From NCBI GenBank assembly GCA_905221605.1, contig CAJNDS010002793.1:100001-164000 (forward strand): a DNA stretch of 64,000 nucleotides, read 5' to 3'. The stretch is from Symbiodinium natans (taxonomy: Eukaryota; Sar; Dinophyceae; Suessiales; Symbiodiniaceae). Both the position numbers and the translations under genes were made by a program. Below are positions 17,001 to 29,563 of this stretch, one piece after another. The first letter of the stretch is position 1. Every line of letters begins with the position of its first letter. Below the pieces are notes generated by a model. That model searched no databases. It was not told the origin of the DNA and saw only the letters and a program-made list of their open reading frames with translations.

Positions 17001-20000
17001 ATCGGTGGTTTCTTTGCTCTGTCAAAGAGCACCCTGATATTCTGGTATGCCTTGTGCACCTCCGCAGTGACCCAGCTGTGGCCCCTGACCTGTCAGTCTC
17101 GCTGGCGCGCTCCGTGTGCTGAGCTCGGTATGTCTGCAGCTGCCACGATGTGCCGGCTTTGGTGTGCTCACATTCCCAGGTCTGCCCCCAAGCTGCAAAG
17201 CGTTGCTTTCCAGCCCGGGATCCCAGAGCCAATCAGCGTACCAGTCCACTGGCATCGAAATGCTTGAAAAAGCCGAATGGGCTTCTGTGAGTCGTAGGCC
17301 GGTGATGGTGTCTGATGGGCTCTCAGTGATGCTCATTGGCCAATGCGTCATGCGACCAGTTCCTCTTTGAGCGGAACATGCACAGATGTGCACAGATGTG
17401 CAGCGCACGATAGAGAAGTCATGCCAAGGTCAACCGCCCTCAGCCGCTTCTGCGTGGCACTCGGTGTGCGAATCTAGATCTCCTCCAAGTACCCTCGTAG
17501 AGCGCCCGAAGAGCGCCGGTTCCTACACGTGTGCCGTGCTTTCGACGACTGGTTTGCCACATCGTGGGTTGCAACTTCCGGGGGCGATCTATTGCCATCA
17601 CTGGAACGAACGTGTCAGAAAGTTGTTTCTGCGGGGTGCGAAGACTGGCCCAAAACTTGCCGACACACTATTGGAGAGATGCAAGACACGTCGATGGGCT
17701 AGGCGGGCACTTTGTCGATGGAGCTCCGCTTTGTATTCATTTGCGCGATTCAACAGTCTGCACTCATGGATGGTGGAAGTTTGGCACGACAACGGGCAAC
17801 AATTTCGCAATAAGTTCTTGGTGGCTATGGAACGTCGCCTTTGTTTGATTGTACATACATCACAGAAGTCTGGAACGCGGCTCGCTTCGCAGATCCGCAG
17901 TCGAAGACACATAATGTAGTGTCACTGTGCTGTGCACTTGCGCGCAAGATTTCAAGCAAGATCTCTAGCAACATCCTTCATGTTGATGACTTGCTACGGC
18001 GACTCCCGGTGCGGGGCCAGGTGTTGGAGTCCCCTTTACGGACAGGTGCTCGTGCCATGGTTGGAGTCGCAAAGCAAGTCCATATACCAACGAAGTTGCT
18101 TAGGCCCGGCTTAGGAGCTTAGTAGGGCGTAGGCCATAAATGCTCACCGGGTTCGGGCCCTACAATGTTTGCAGCGTCTGCGCATCACTTCTTTTCGTTT
18201 TCATTATTCTTTTTTTTCTCTGTTCTATCTTCTTCTCTTCTCCTTCTTCTTGTACTTGATGCCTCTCTCTTCTTTCTCCTCTTTCTTTCCGAAGCGGTTC
18301 ACAGGTCAGCCATGGCGTGACGCCACCGGGTTGCGCCTTCTGTGTCCTCTCCGTCTTTAGCCCCGCATCTGAACGGTATCAGTGCGTCTCGAGATTTTTG
18401 ATCGCACAACTGTGTCAGCGAGTCACCTCATTTCAAACTTGGGCTAGTCAGCAATACCCTATGGCCAGCCTTTCTGCGATTGAGCGTGACGCCACTCGTC
18501 TAACGAACCCATGCAAAGCCAGTATGGAACAGGTTGATGAATGTCGATGACACACAAGACTATGTGGCAGATCTTCTCGCTCGTGTGCGTGTTTCATTTA
18601 CCACTGGGATGAACAACAACAGTAGATGGCCTGATCCACCGATGCACATGGGGTTCGAGCCGCACAGAGACTGTTGTTATCTGTGCCGCAATGCTGAACC
18701 ACCCTGCGTCCCCCGACTGCGATCGGCCAATGTGTTGATGAAGCTTAGAGTTAGGCTCTGAGTAGACGATGTCAGACGTATGGCTTGTGTATTTTGAATT
18801 GGCTATTTATGCACCGCCCTCAGAAGTCGGACCCTGGTTCACTGGTTCTTGGAATTTCGTGTCCTCAGAGTCAAGAAGGGTGCTTTTCATTGCCAAGGAC
18901 ACGGCTGGAACCGGTTGCCGCCGTAAGTTCGAAGGTGCGATCAGTGGGCAGCAGTGCTCTATGGCCCTATCAATATTTCCTTCAAGGTTTCGTGTTTCCG
19001 TATGTGCGACGGAGCATCGATGATTTCTTGTACTTCCTTAAGCTTGATTTTGTGAATTGGTGGCCATACGTTATGTGAGCGTGCGAGTCGACAAATTCGG
19101 TACTGCTCTGGGGAAAGGCGTGGCCACCTGGTGCCGTTCGCAGGTTTAGCGCGGCGCAGATGCCCCAGTCTGATGGCTACATTCATTGCAGTAGACATTC
19201 AATCTCGAGTTGCTGAGATCAAAGTGCGAGGGTGAAAGCTAAAGCTATTTGTTCGGCTCACGAAGTCCTCGAATTGGAATGAGGCTGCCACCTGCAAAGC
19301 CCGTGATGCCGACGCCCAAGAAAAAGTGGGAAGTTGGGGAAGTGCTTGGTGCTCGTAAATCTGCTTCGATGGCTTCATGGACCTCCACCCATTCTAGCCG
19401 GCAGCTCCGCCGTAGCCTTGTGCGGACAAGCAGATGCGAAGACCTTGCTGCAACACCGCCCACGCTTCTTTGCCTTGATTCACGCTGCTGCGCCGACGCC
19501 CTTAGCTGAGGCAGACGCCCGTACACATACCGCGGCAGGCCTCATGTTTGGTCAACTCGGTTTAGTCAGTTCAACACAGAGGAAAAGCCTGAACAAGTGG
19601 CTCTTGTCTTCACACTTTTGGCTTCGTGTCGCTCAGACAGTGCTCCTTTCATGTTTTGGGCACAAAGTGGGTCGGTCGGTTTCATGAAGCTTTTCTTACG
19701 GAGGACTACCTCGACTCACCGTGAATTCGTTCCCAGGCATCCTTGCAGCATCTTCCTCTGTCCTTCGTGTCGACGGTCGGCAGCCCAGCTTGCTGTTGGC
19801 AGGTGCAGTCATGCACCGTGCCGGTGGTGCGCAGCACGGCCACTATGCTTGATTTTCGTTCGCTGTCCGCAGGCAGCAGGGAGCACTGACACCTCGCGTG
19901 GACCGTCTTCGTCCAGAGCTCTGCCATCTTGTGTGCTTTTGCTACAACATCTCTTGGAATTGTGTTTGTGAGGTCTGGCGAGCCGAGCCAATTAGACAAG

Positions 20001-22464
20001 GCCAGGGTGGCCATGTGCTGTGACTTTGTCCAGCGACACGAAACGCGCTGGAGGAGACCGGACCGACCGAGAAGGAGGAGGTACTTCCTCCGCTCCCCTT
20101 CCTGCTCTTTTTCTCTAGGGCATCCTAGGGAACAAGAACTAGAGACTCCAATCACCGGTCAGTTTTCTGACATTTTGCTCTGAGCTGCATGCATGGCATC
20201 GTGACGTTGTGACAATTGTGCGCCCGTGCCACAAGCCAGTTCAGGCTTCAGGGCATAAAGTACCGCTGGCAGCACAAGTCAAAGGGGTTTGCATGGCAGG
20301 GGAGAAATGCCCAGGTTCTTCCATGACAGGGCTTCAGTTGGACCGGGGATCTAGCAGACACCAGAAAGCTACAGCTTGACATCGCTCACAGACATCTCTG
20401 CCGCAAAGCAGATGACGATCTTGTTGTTGCTTCTCGTGCAGCTTGTTCGTGTTGCTTGCCTGCAATCTGATCTGTGGTTCCAGTGTTCGCTGCTGTGAAT
20501 CTCAGCTTGTTTCGCAGTATTCCTCAGGTCAGGTGTGAGGGATCCTCAGCCACGGAGAGCTTTCGATCGCGTTTGACCTCGCCGAATTGCCAGCAGCTCG
20601 TGGGATTCGTCCCATAAGTTGTCAGAGGCGGAGTCAGTGATTCAGTTCTGTCAGCTTCGCCCCATGTCGAGGTGCCCAGTTTGGTGTTTCTTTCCGTGGG
20701 CAGGGAGACTGGAGAGCGGGAGAGGCTCTGAAAGAACTCTTGTTGCGCATCAAGTCGCAGAATTCTCTGAAGACATGTGGGCCTGGGGGCAGATTTTGAG
20801 TCAGGTGTTGTTGACAGCCTTGCAATGCCAAGCGTTCGCTCCTCAAGCTTCCCAGCATCGGCTCCATCCTGTTGAAGTGTTGACAAGAGGGAACAGCCCG
20901 CAAAGAGAGGGTCGGACAAGAAGTGACAGCTGTTGTATCTTAGGACGGTTGGCCTCAGAGTTCCCTACTTTTTGAACTGCCCCCTCTGACTTTCGCTCTC
21001 TCCCTCTCTCTCGGTGGGGTTGTTGTCTCAAATAATCTTGTTCTGGGTGTCGGCGGTCAAATGGTCGTGTCATTTCTTGTCCCGCTTTACCTGCAGTCAG
21101 GTCTTGCAAAGCAAACTCGCTTCAGCCTTACTGGTGCTGGTGCTGGTTGGGTTTCAGGATAGGGACGGCGTAAGGGCAAGCCACTAAGGCTTTGCAAGTT
21201 CTTTACCTTCTACCCGGAGTCTGGCGAGTGCTTCCTTGGAAATCAGGCTGGCAGCCGTGTGCGCAACAGTCGTGAGAACGGTTGGCATGCTAATGTTGAG
21301 CTGCTGACATTGTACTCCGGTGCTCATGACGACTAGCGAATCTTATGCGGTGTATGTTCCAAGGTGTCGGTTGTCTCTCTTGAGCGTGGGTTTTTTGGAC
21401 TCGGAGCCCAGGCGAAGAGCATGGATGCCAAGGCCATCAGCGGACCTGAGGACCTCCAGCAGCTCTAGGGAGAGGCAGACATGGCAGTGCGTGTGTAGGA
21501 CTGCCCGTCGCCTGCAGCGGAAACCGGCCAGACGAACTCGAGCTTCAGCTACAGATAGTGCGCATGAGAGCGGGAGGTTCTAATTCTTTCCAATTGCAGG
21601 GACTTGGGCGATCGGGCGATGTGACTCGGGTGCCAAGGAGTGCCCTCTTCATTCCTGGAGCGTGCCATTTTAATGGACAAGGTGGCGAATGTGGCTGAAT
21701 TGTTCTTGTGTTACGCGACGGTCTCTGAGCACTGCGCAGAGCTGCCAGCCTTGCGAGGAGAGCTCTTTCAGGCGGCTGTGCAGGTGGGGTCTGGTCTGTG
21801 AGAAAGGTAAGGGGGGATGAGAAAGGTGGGATGAAAGCTCATGGTGGCCGGATGAAGCAATGACATTAGGAGCCGAAGAGGGCATGTGGAGCGGACAAGG
21901 TGCATGGTAGTTGGAGCCGGTTGTCAGGGCGATTGTGCCAGGCATCTCAGTTTGCCGCGAAGCAAGCGGCTTCAACCGTGAACGCTACGCAGCCAGATGC
22001 ACAGGTGCATTGGGTTTGGTTGACTCGGCCGAAAGTTTCTGGCGTTCCATGGCAGGTTCTGGCTGTGGCAGCCGAGGCGCAGGCAGTTGCCAGGCCCATG
22101 AACATGCAGAAGAAGAGCTTTCTGATCCGCACACGGTCTTGTACCTTCCCGCAGGAGGGCCAGCTTCCCGGTGCTGCAGCAGCAGGTGCAGGCTGCTGCC
22201 GCTGGCTCAGCCCTCGCTGCACGGCGGGCCCGTGCTTCGGGAAAGGAGCGGGCCTGTGTAAGCTGGATGAAAAGGTCGGATGCAACATCCAGATGTAGAC
22301 TGCCACAACTGTGCTTGTGTGTGTGTGTGTGTGTGCGCACGTCGGTCTCACTTGGTTTTTGTTCGTTAGTTGCCGTGAGTTCTATCCCTATATGCACAAA
22401 CTGGCCCAAGATTACAGCCTATATAGCCGTGTCGCTGCTCGCCCCAAGGGGCAAGAGTTGGGGC
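14061..22464. other. Long stretch without a recognisable gene
   Basis: ORFs on both strands are mostly under 150 codons, and I recognise no conserved motif in any frame. A pyrimidine-rich tract (C/T with few purines) lies at about 18,185-18,300 on the + strand, a smaller one at 20,985-21,015 and a TG run at 22,313-22,335. The + strand is T/G-rich between 14,300 and 17,000. Longest candidates are 17,386-17,919 (+, 177 codons), 15,048-15,524 (+) and 19,706-20,155 (-), none with recognisable features. The stretch may hold eroded transposons or untranslated DNA. Confidence 0.5.
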
Positions 22465-25400
22465 ATGCGGCATCAGAGCCACTGGGCCCTGGTTGCCTGT
22501 TTTCTTTGGCCATGTGCCTGGGCTGGAGGTGGCCGGTTCATGGCCCTCGAGGAAGCGGTGGAAAAGGCACGGGTCCTGGCCGCTGAGCTGAACCGCACGG
22601 AGATTTATGGCTTGGTGAAAGGTATGAGCTACCCGGACTGGACTTGGAACCCCCGGCCAGGCTATTTTGTGGGGAACACAGCGCCAGTTCCCGGCAAAGG
22701 CATCCCGTCTCTCAACCTCCAAGACAATGGGCAAGGCTACCGAACCTTTGAACCTCGGCAAGTACCTCAAGTGACAGCCTTCCCATCGACGTTGGCAATG
22801 GCTGCCACCTGGGATGAGAAGCTAGGAAGGGTTTGGGGAGAGGCGCTTGGGCGCGAGTTCTTCGCGAAAGGATCCAATGTCATACTCGGTCCCGGGCTCA
22901 ATGTGCACCGGGTCGCGCGGAATGGGCGCAACATTGAGTATTTATCTGGAGAGTCAGCGTATTTGGGTTCACGGCTTGTCTCGGGCTATGTCGAGGGTGT
23001 GCACTCCCAGCATGTCCTCACCGTCATGAAGCACTTCATTGCCAATCATCAGGAAACGCGTCGTTCGGACGTTGATGCGCAAGTGGCCAACCGCACCCTT
23101 TTCGAAACATACTACCCTCCCTTCCAGGCGGCTATTGATGCTGGGTGCCTTGCGACTATGTGTGCCTACAACAAGGTCAATGGCCATCACGCCTGTGGCA
23201 ATCCTGAGACTCTGGCAGGCCATCTCAAAACCAACATGCAGTACAAGGGCTGGGTCATGAGTGACTGGTGGGAACCTTGGCTCAGCTTTATCTGACAGTG
23301 GCTTGTTTCGAGATGAAACGTTTCAGGGCCCGAAGTCCTTCAGAACCCGTACAAAACTGTGTCATTCCGGGAGCCATAGGGGGAATAGGGTGAGGACCTG
23401 GGGACTCAGGTTCACGTGTCCCAGGAAGCGACACTGGGGGGGCGGTTTTGGCTCCAAAATTGCAGAAGGTCGGCGCATCCCGTCGCATGATAAAAATTGT
23501 TTTTGTGTTGCTGTTCAGGAAGCTGAGGGTCGGGCTGCCACACATTTCTAAAGGTCGATTCAGACAGTCAGATGCTCAGACAGTTAGACAGTCAGACATC
23601 GGGGTGACAGCGTCTGGGTGTCTGCTTGCCTGAGTGTCTGACTGTCTGAGTGCTTGACTGCGTGTGTGTGACTAGACAGTCACATACTCAGACACTCAAC
23701 CTGAACAGCACTTTTGGGACCCGTGTCTTTAGCACGTGGATCCATCCTGCTCTATGTGCCGGCTCATAAACACAACACAGGGTTCCAATTGGTGCTTTTG
23801 GGAGCACATGCCTCCTACACCCACAGATGCGAGATATGTTCAGCCTCGGAAACGCACTTTGTGCGTCCCTTGTATACGTAGAATTGGGAGTGTCTGAGCG
23901 CCTGTTTTAGTTCTACATCCTCGTTGCGCGTTCTACCATAGACTATGTTTTCGCTTTGTAATGTTGCAGAAAGACAAAGAGTTCGCACACTTCTGATGTC
24001 GGCCGGAAGCTGTTTCATAAAGAGCGGAGACCCTGGCAGTTTCTTACTTAAAGTATGAAATGTGAAACAAATGGTGCAGTCCGGCAGGAAGTGAACGACT
24101 ACTGGAAGACCCACGCTTGCGGTACCCTAAACTTGAGTCGTCACGTTATTCCTGCATGCAATTTTCCTTGCTTTACGTCCACAGCTTCCACGGCATGTTT
24201 TGCACAACTTGTGGCTCCAACATGGTCAGGAAGGGTGAGGGGTGGGGCCGGGTGGGGTAGCAGAAATACGCATCTGCGAGCTTTCCAAGAGGACTGCGTG
24301 ATGGAACGGCATGCAAAAATTCGACTGACAATTTCTAAACACTGTACTTTGTTGTCGCTGTCGTTGATGGCCAACAAAGGCGCGGTACGCGCCATATTTG
24401 CCCCACCCCAGCCAGCAATCAGAAGAAAGCAGGAAGAAAAATCCCACGATCCCCTCACAAGACAATCGTCGCCCATGGCTGCTGTGCAGCAATGCCCGCA
24501 GCGCAGATCAGAGCACGAAAACAGCTAAGCCCACCCAGCAAGAACCCAGGCAAAACCAAACTTCAGGACTCCGAGTTGCTGTGAAGTAAGGAATTACGAG
24601 AAATAGCCCCAAAACAAGTATCGAGCGCCGGATTCGAGTACTTGAGTTGAAGTAAACAGTGCATTGCCATCTAAGCCATGAGTTTGGTTTTGGATGGTTG
24701 GTCCCTGGCTGTGCATAGTTGCGTCCCGCGACAACCCAACATGACAATGTCCGGAACTTGTCTTGGCGAACAATAAATAAGGATTGACGCTGAAAACAGT
24801 GGATCAATGGGAGGGGGGTTACCACATGTATATGCTCCATGATTTTGTTCGCCACGTTTTGCTGCACTTCATCTTAGGCGACTCACAGCTTCGCTGCCGT
24901 GGATGGCTTAGATCAAGAGATGCCTGGGAACTGTATCTCCCTTAAACCAGATTGGCAAGTGTTCTTTACTCCAGAGAACTTAGATACACTTCCGGAGGAG
25001 AAGGTTCAGGACATGGCGACACGGATCCTGACTGGCGTGGTCCGCTATGGGCTCATGGAGCATCGTGTGTGCGAACCGGCAGACGGGGGCTGCTTGGAGG
25101 CGCAGTTCGAGGTTGTTGCCACCACCCCAGAACATCAGAAGCTTGCACGGCGAATTGTGGCCGATTCTGTTGTGCTGCTTAAAAACGATGGGGATGTCCT
25201 GCCCCTCGCCCCGGATGTCAAGAAGATTGCGCTCTTGGGTTCAGCTTGCGATCCTCCAAATGACGTGGAGGAGTTGTTGAAAAAGTGGGACATGCCCAAC
25301 TATTACACCTTTGGTGGATCTGGTCGTGTGGTTCCTAACAACCCGCTGTCAATTCTCAAGGCTGTTGAATCATACTGCAAAGAATCTGGTTGCGAAGTCG

Positions 25401-26359
25401 TGTCTGAATTGAATGACACGGTGGCGGATGCTCTGAGCGTTGCCGAGGGCGCCGACTTGGCAGTGATCTGCTCGGCCACCACATCTTCTGAGGGCTATGA
25501 CCGCTCAAATCTATCTGTCGATCAAGAGGACTACGTCGTGGAGGTCGCCAGTCAGCTGATCGGGATCCCAAAGATTTCCATCAGTATCATTCCTGGATCC
25601 ATCGTTATCCCATGGATCGACCACGTCGACGCGGCCCTGGCTGTGTTCTTGGCTGGAGAGGCCACTGGAACAGGGATTTTGGATGTGCTGAGTGGTGCGG
25701 TGGGGCCTGGAGCCAAACTTCCAGTGACCTTTCCCCTCAAAGAGGAGGATGCCATTCAACCCTGTGAGAACAACACATGTGAGTACACAGAGGGTCTTTT
25801 CGCTGGCTTCCCATGGTACGAAGATAAAGAGGTCGCCTTTCCGTTCGGTCATGGCTTGTCATACACAAAGTTTGCATACGAACTGCTCTCGCTCGGGCCC
25901 GACTGCGAGGGTGAAGCACCGCCCAGGCCTGGGCACCCCAGGCCTGGGCACCCCAGGCCTGGGCGCCCCAGTCGGCCACCAGCCAATGGGCTCAGAGGGC
26001 GTCCACCGCGTCCTACACGCCCACGGCCACCCTCAGAGCAGAGCCTGGCCTGTGCGGTGGTTGGGCTTCGAAATGTTGGAGACGTGAAAGGTGCAGAGGT
26101 AGTTCAGATGTACCTTGGCTTTCCAGAAGGTCTTGATGAGCCGCAGAAGCTGCTCCGTGGCTTTGAGAAGGTGCGCCTGCCGGCCGGTTTGTCAGACCTT
26201 GTAAAGCTGCCACTTAGTGCACAAGACCTCTCCGTGTGGTCAGAGGATGACCACTGGTATATCCCTGAGGGAACCTTCAAGATTTACATAGGGTCGTCCA
26301 GCCGAGACATCCGGGCTGAGGCAGACTTTGTTGTGGCCGATGGCCAAGTCATATTCTGA
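22465..26359 (+). CDS. Secreted glycoside hydrolase family 3 (beta-glucosidase-like), two exons
   Basis: Exon 1 is 22,465-23,271 and exon 2 is 24,878-26,359, about 762 residues in all. The start MRHQSHWALVACFLWPCAWA is a typical signal peptide, so the enzyme is probably secreted or vacuolar. GH3 marks in order: PVPGKGIPSLNLQDNGQGYR, KHFIANHQETRR, CAYNKVNGHHACGN, GWVMSDW with the nucleophile Asp, (exon join) ATHSFAAVDGLDQEMPG, VLLKNDGDVLPL, SSEGYDRSNL with the presumed acid/base Glu, GEATGTGILDVLSG, FPFGHGLSYT, and a C-terminal fibronectin-III-like domain. GH3 enzymes release beta-linked glucose or xylose; the exact substrate cannot be read here. A Pro/Arg-rich insert with a 15-bp repeat lies between FPFGHGLSYT and the last domain. 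The frame is intact. The upstream in-frame codons from 22,171 have no similarity and are excluded. Confidence 0.9.
23272..24877 (+). other. 1.6-kb intron of the GH3 gene with GA-AG ends
   Basis: The conserved GH3 string MSDW..ATHS..A..GLDQEMPG is cut at codon 269. Joining TGG|GAACCT to ATCTTAG|GCGACT keeps the frame and gives MSDWW-ATHSFAAVDGLDQEM. No GT or GC donor nearby keeps the phase. GA donors are known from dinoflagellates. The frame that continues past 23,271 hits a stop at 23,293. Inside lie an imperfect inverted repeat (23,565-23,690) and AT-rich sequence. Confidence 0.8.
23565..23690. repeat. CAGACAGTCAGA-type imperfect inverted repeat in the GH3 intron
   Basis: The left arm is rich in CAGACAGT/CAGTCAGA words (about 23,565-23,600) and the right arm holds the complements GTCTGACTGTCTGAGTG (about 23,630-23,665), followed by another CAGACAGT-like stretch to 23,690. 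It could form a long imperfect hairpin in the pre-mRNA. Confidence 0.7.
25921..25970 (+). repeat. 15-bp coding repeat in GH3 (Pro-Arg-Pro-Gly-His)
   Basis: CCCAGGCCTGGGCAC is repeated three times, encoding PRPGH PRPGH PRPGR. Each unit contains the palindrome CCCAGGCCTGGG. The repeat forms the start of a Pro/Arg-rich linker of roughly 50 residues before the last domain. GH3 family members do not normally have this insert. Confidence 0.9.
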
Positions 26360-27023
26360 GAATTTCTGAGACTAAATTCGTCAGCTCAAGTCTGACGGCT
26401 TGCACTGCATGCACTCCCTCACGAGTCTTTGCAGGTCAAACCTGGACCCGCGAATTCCTTACAGTTTCCTGACTTTTGCAGCCTTTTGTGGTCTGCACTG
26501 CACGATGCAGGCGGACAGCTTTGCCATGCTTTGCCAAATGTTGGCGACACAACAAGAAAAACTTGCAGGTATAGGTACACCGGCTGACAAAGCGTGCGCT
26601 TGGCTGATGCAACATGCCAGGACCTGTCGACCCAAGCGGAAGACGCAGCCTCTGCTGCGAGCCTCGTGGTCAGACAGCTGTCCACTCAGGACCAGGCGGG
26701 CCGCCTTCGGACGAAACATTATGGAGTACTCGAAAAATCCTGGAGGGAGGGTCAGAAAAGGTCTTGGCGCGGCCTGGGCGGAGTCATTTGTCAAGGGGTA
26801 TGGCAACACTCTTAAAAAGTTGGGCCAGTTGGGCGAAAGCGGGGCCAGTTGACGTTTCGCCGCGCCGTGTTGCGCATTGCATCCCAAATCGGGGCCCAGC
26901 TAATCTTGTGGTCTTGTACTTGCACTCCTTGTCGAACATGTTCAGAGCTGCTTTGTCTGAATGATCTTCCTGTCAGAGGTGATGATTGGTATTTGAAGCA
27001 AAAGTACGAGTGTGTAAGGGTGT

Positions 27024-27070
<47 letters not shown>

Positions 27071-27110
27071 TGTGAGTGTGAGTGTGAGTGTGAGTGTGAG
27101 TGTGAGTGTG

Positions 27111-27160
<50 letters not shown>

Positions 27161-28562
27161 TGCGCGTTGCAGATTGTCGCTATCCGCTATCCAAGAGGCA
27201 TAAAGTGTGGCTGTGATGGGGGCCGTCTCTAATTCTGGGTTCTTAGGGGTGATTCGTGGGCAAGGCTGAGAGCCAAGATCCGCCGGATATTTGCTGTTTA
27301 AAAGAGGTTATGACTCAAAGACCCTTGTGATCACCATCATGCAGACCTTAACCACTTTTCCCCGTCTTAGCATCTTGTTCCCGTGTTCATTGCATTCATT
27401 GCGTATATGAATATCAAAGTGGCAAGCGAGAGCGCGGGTAGTGTCAATATGATAACCGCGTGTGAAAGCATAAACGGAGAGAATGAACAAGCGAGTTTAC
27501 GAAATGAGTTGCATCAACAAATACACGAAGTGCGTGAGTGAACGAAACACGTGCGCCCAACAAAGATAATTATTAGGGGCACGTAAACAACAAAAAGAGA
27601 ACAAAAAGACCATGTGATTTCTATCCGGGGTGCTGCCTTCAGTTTCAGGCAGTGCCCCAGCACGCCAAGCCGACACTGAGTTGGTTAGGGAGCGGCCATA
27701 GGGGGAACGGCTATCTGTGCCGTTGGCCGAGGAGGCTCCCCCTGGTTTGCCGCCGGTGTGTGTGTGCGTGTGGTTGGACTGGTATGCCCTTGCGCCCCCA
27801 GCTTAGTACTCCTGCGCGGGATCGCAGTAGGAAGAGCTGTTGGGTCTGAGAAGCGAGCTGTCTTGCCAAGTGACCAAATCCAACCCAGGCTGGCTTGAGG
27901 GTACTCTCTCTTGCTGGTTTGGGGGGGCGGGCTCGTGGAGACTCGGGTGGTGCAATGAAGCTCGGATAGAGGGGCCCGGCTTGTTGAACTGTTGCCGAAG
28001 CCCTAATGACGTCAACGGAAGGGCAGAGATGGCGGCAGGGACCAAGCTGTAAGGCAGAGAACACCCGTGCCGTCCACCACCACCACCACCATGTAATTTC
28101 TAATTGAAAGTATAATAAGTGAGTAAGCGATCGCATGATTTTCGATTATAGATTTTTCAGCTCGCTTGTGGCCACATGCTTTCGCTCTTCCGTTTGCACC
28201 TGAAATTTGTGGTTTCCGCCACCAACCCTACAAAAAGACCAAATTGGGAACGCAAAATAGACCAAACCAAGCCTTTTCAAGCGGTCTTCCTCCCTCTCTC
28301 TCTCTCATTAACTTGTCGCGCCCGGAACTTGCGTCTTGCCAACCCAGTCAATCTACTTATCATTTTTGATATGGGTTTCTTGCGCTCCCTTATTCCGTGC
28401 TCTGTGCTTCTTTCATCCGTTTAGTCCTTTTCCCATGTTCCCATGTGAGGCTGTGCTTTTCGCCCTAGCCGCGGCATTTGCCAGCGGTACTGGAGAAGGG
28501 CCAGCAGGTCGGGAAGCCGCTATCGAGGCCCGGCACCATTCTGTTCACATTTAGAGGGCCTC
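26360..28562. other. Gap between GH3 and the next exon-like region
   Basis: At 26,513-26,850 a + frame contains MQADSFAMLCQMLATQQEKL and later GRNIMEYSKNPGGRVRKGLG. This could be an exon, but I do not recognise it. A compound microsatellite sits at 27,010-27,166. The rest has no coding signal that I can see; a CAC run lies at about 28,074-28,091. Confidence 0.4.
27010..27166. repeat. Compound TG / GAGTGT microsatellite
   Basis: (GT)n, then about nine units of GTGAGT, then (GT)n again and GCGCGTGCGCG at the end. The hexamer block inside a dinucleotide block suggests a G-to-A change in the TG run that was amplified by slippage. Confidence 0.95.
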
Positions 28563-28563
28563 G

Positions 28564-29182
28564 ATGAGCCTCGACATGGCGCCTTGCGATGCTTTCACCA
28601 CTTCAAATTGTCGGCAAATACAGCATGGCTGTTGTGGACAGGTGGCGCTTCGCACAACACTGAAAGGGGCGCTGGCTGCTGGACTTTCCTGGGACCAGCA
28701 GCAGGCTGCGTCCGTGCCGGCACCTGGGAGGGATGTGGCAACACGTAGTGACCATGCGGTTGGCCAGGTCTTGCAGGTGCAAGTTGCGGGACTCACGGCC
28801 GCGGTGAATGCAAAGGCCGACAATCCAAAAGAAGACTTGACTTCTGGATTTGTGGCAAACTCACTGAGAGCCGCGATGGTGACAGGCAGCGCATGAAAGC
28901 GTCGGGCAGCAGCAGTTTGCCGCAAAAGCTGCGGCGCAAAAGCAGGGAACCCGCCCACTCCTCAGCACATTTTGGGCATGTTTGTGGCCTTGCACTCCGA
29001 AGTTGGGATGGGCAGCTTGTGCAGGGGCTGCGGGGAGCCTCCTCTCCGAAGAGCACGTGATGAAGCTGGCCGATGATCTGGCTGCTCTAATGGTCCGCCT
29101 CCCAAAGTTGAGCGAGCAAGCGAAGCACACACTTAAGCAAGCTCCGCAAACCAAAAGCAAGCCAAAACAAAAAACCAAGTAG
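28564..29182 (+). other. Exon-like Ala-rich ORFs, not recognised
   Basis: 28,564-28,896 (+) encodes an Ala/Val-rich helical-looking sequence (LKGALAAGLSWDQQQAASVP, VGQVLQVQVAGLTAAVNAKA). 28,982-29,182 (+) gives LLSEEHVMKLADDLAALMVR and a Lys-rich tail KSKPKQKTK before a stop. The two could be exons of one gene whose 3' end is at 29,182. No family is recognised and the splice sites are not established. Confidence 0.3.
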
Positions 29183-29335
29183 TCGCAATCCTTCCCTCTG
29201 AAATCGACTCAGGCCACTGGTCTTACAGTTTCCGGGAAGTCCGTTCCAAGTGCGGTCGCGAACCTTGTCTGGCTTTGCGATGGCTTCAATCAGGTGCCAG
29301 TTCGGGATACGAGAGTGGAGAGCGACCGTTAGAAA

Positions 29336-29410
29336 GCAGCAGCTTAAAGTAGCAGCTTAAAGTAGCATCATAAAGTAGCAGCTAAGTTCGTAGCATAAAG
29401 TAGCATGATG
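29336..29410. repeat. Short tandem repeat, AGCAGCTTAAAGT-like unit
   Basis: Five to six copies of a 13-15-bp unit (AGCAGCTTAAAGT, AGCATCATAAAGT, TAGCATAAAGT). Degenerate. It lies upstream of the ESF2/ABT1-like gene. Confidence 0.8.
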
Positions 29411-29508
29411 TCTGCAGAGGCCTTCGACGTCGACCTTCCGGAAGCCGCTGCGTCAATAGCCGAGCAGCGTGCCGCGGCCTTCCTCCAGCCACTGACAGGC
29501 AGAGCATG

Positions 29509-29563
29509 CTCCGCATATGATCTCAGCCGTGATGTGATCCTCTGATCCTCTTCATATGCGGAG
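29509..29563. repeat. 12-bp perfect inverted repeat (hairpin)
   Basis: CTCCGCATATGA at 29,509-29,520 and its reverse complement TCATATGCGGAG at 29,552-29,563, with a 31-base loop. The position, upstream of the ESF2/ABT1-like exons, is not obviously regulatory. Confidence 0.75.
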
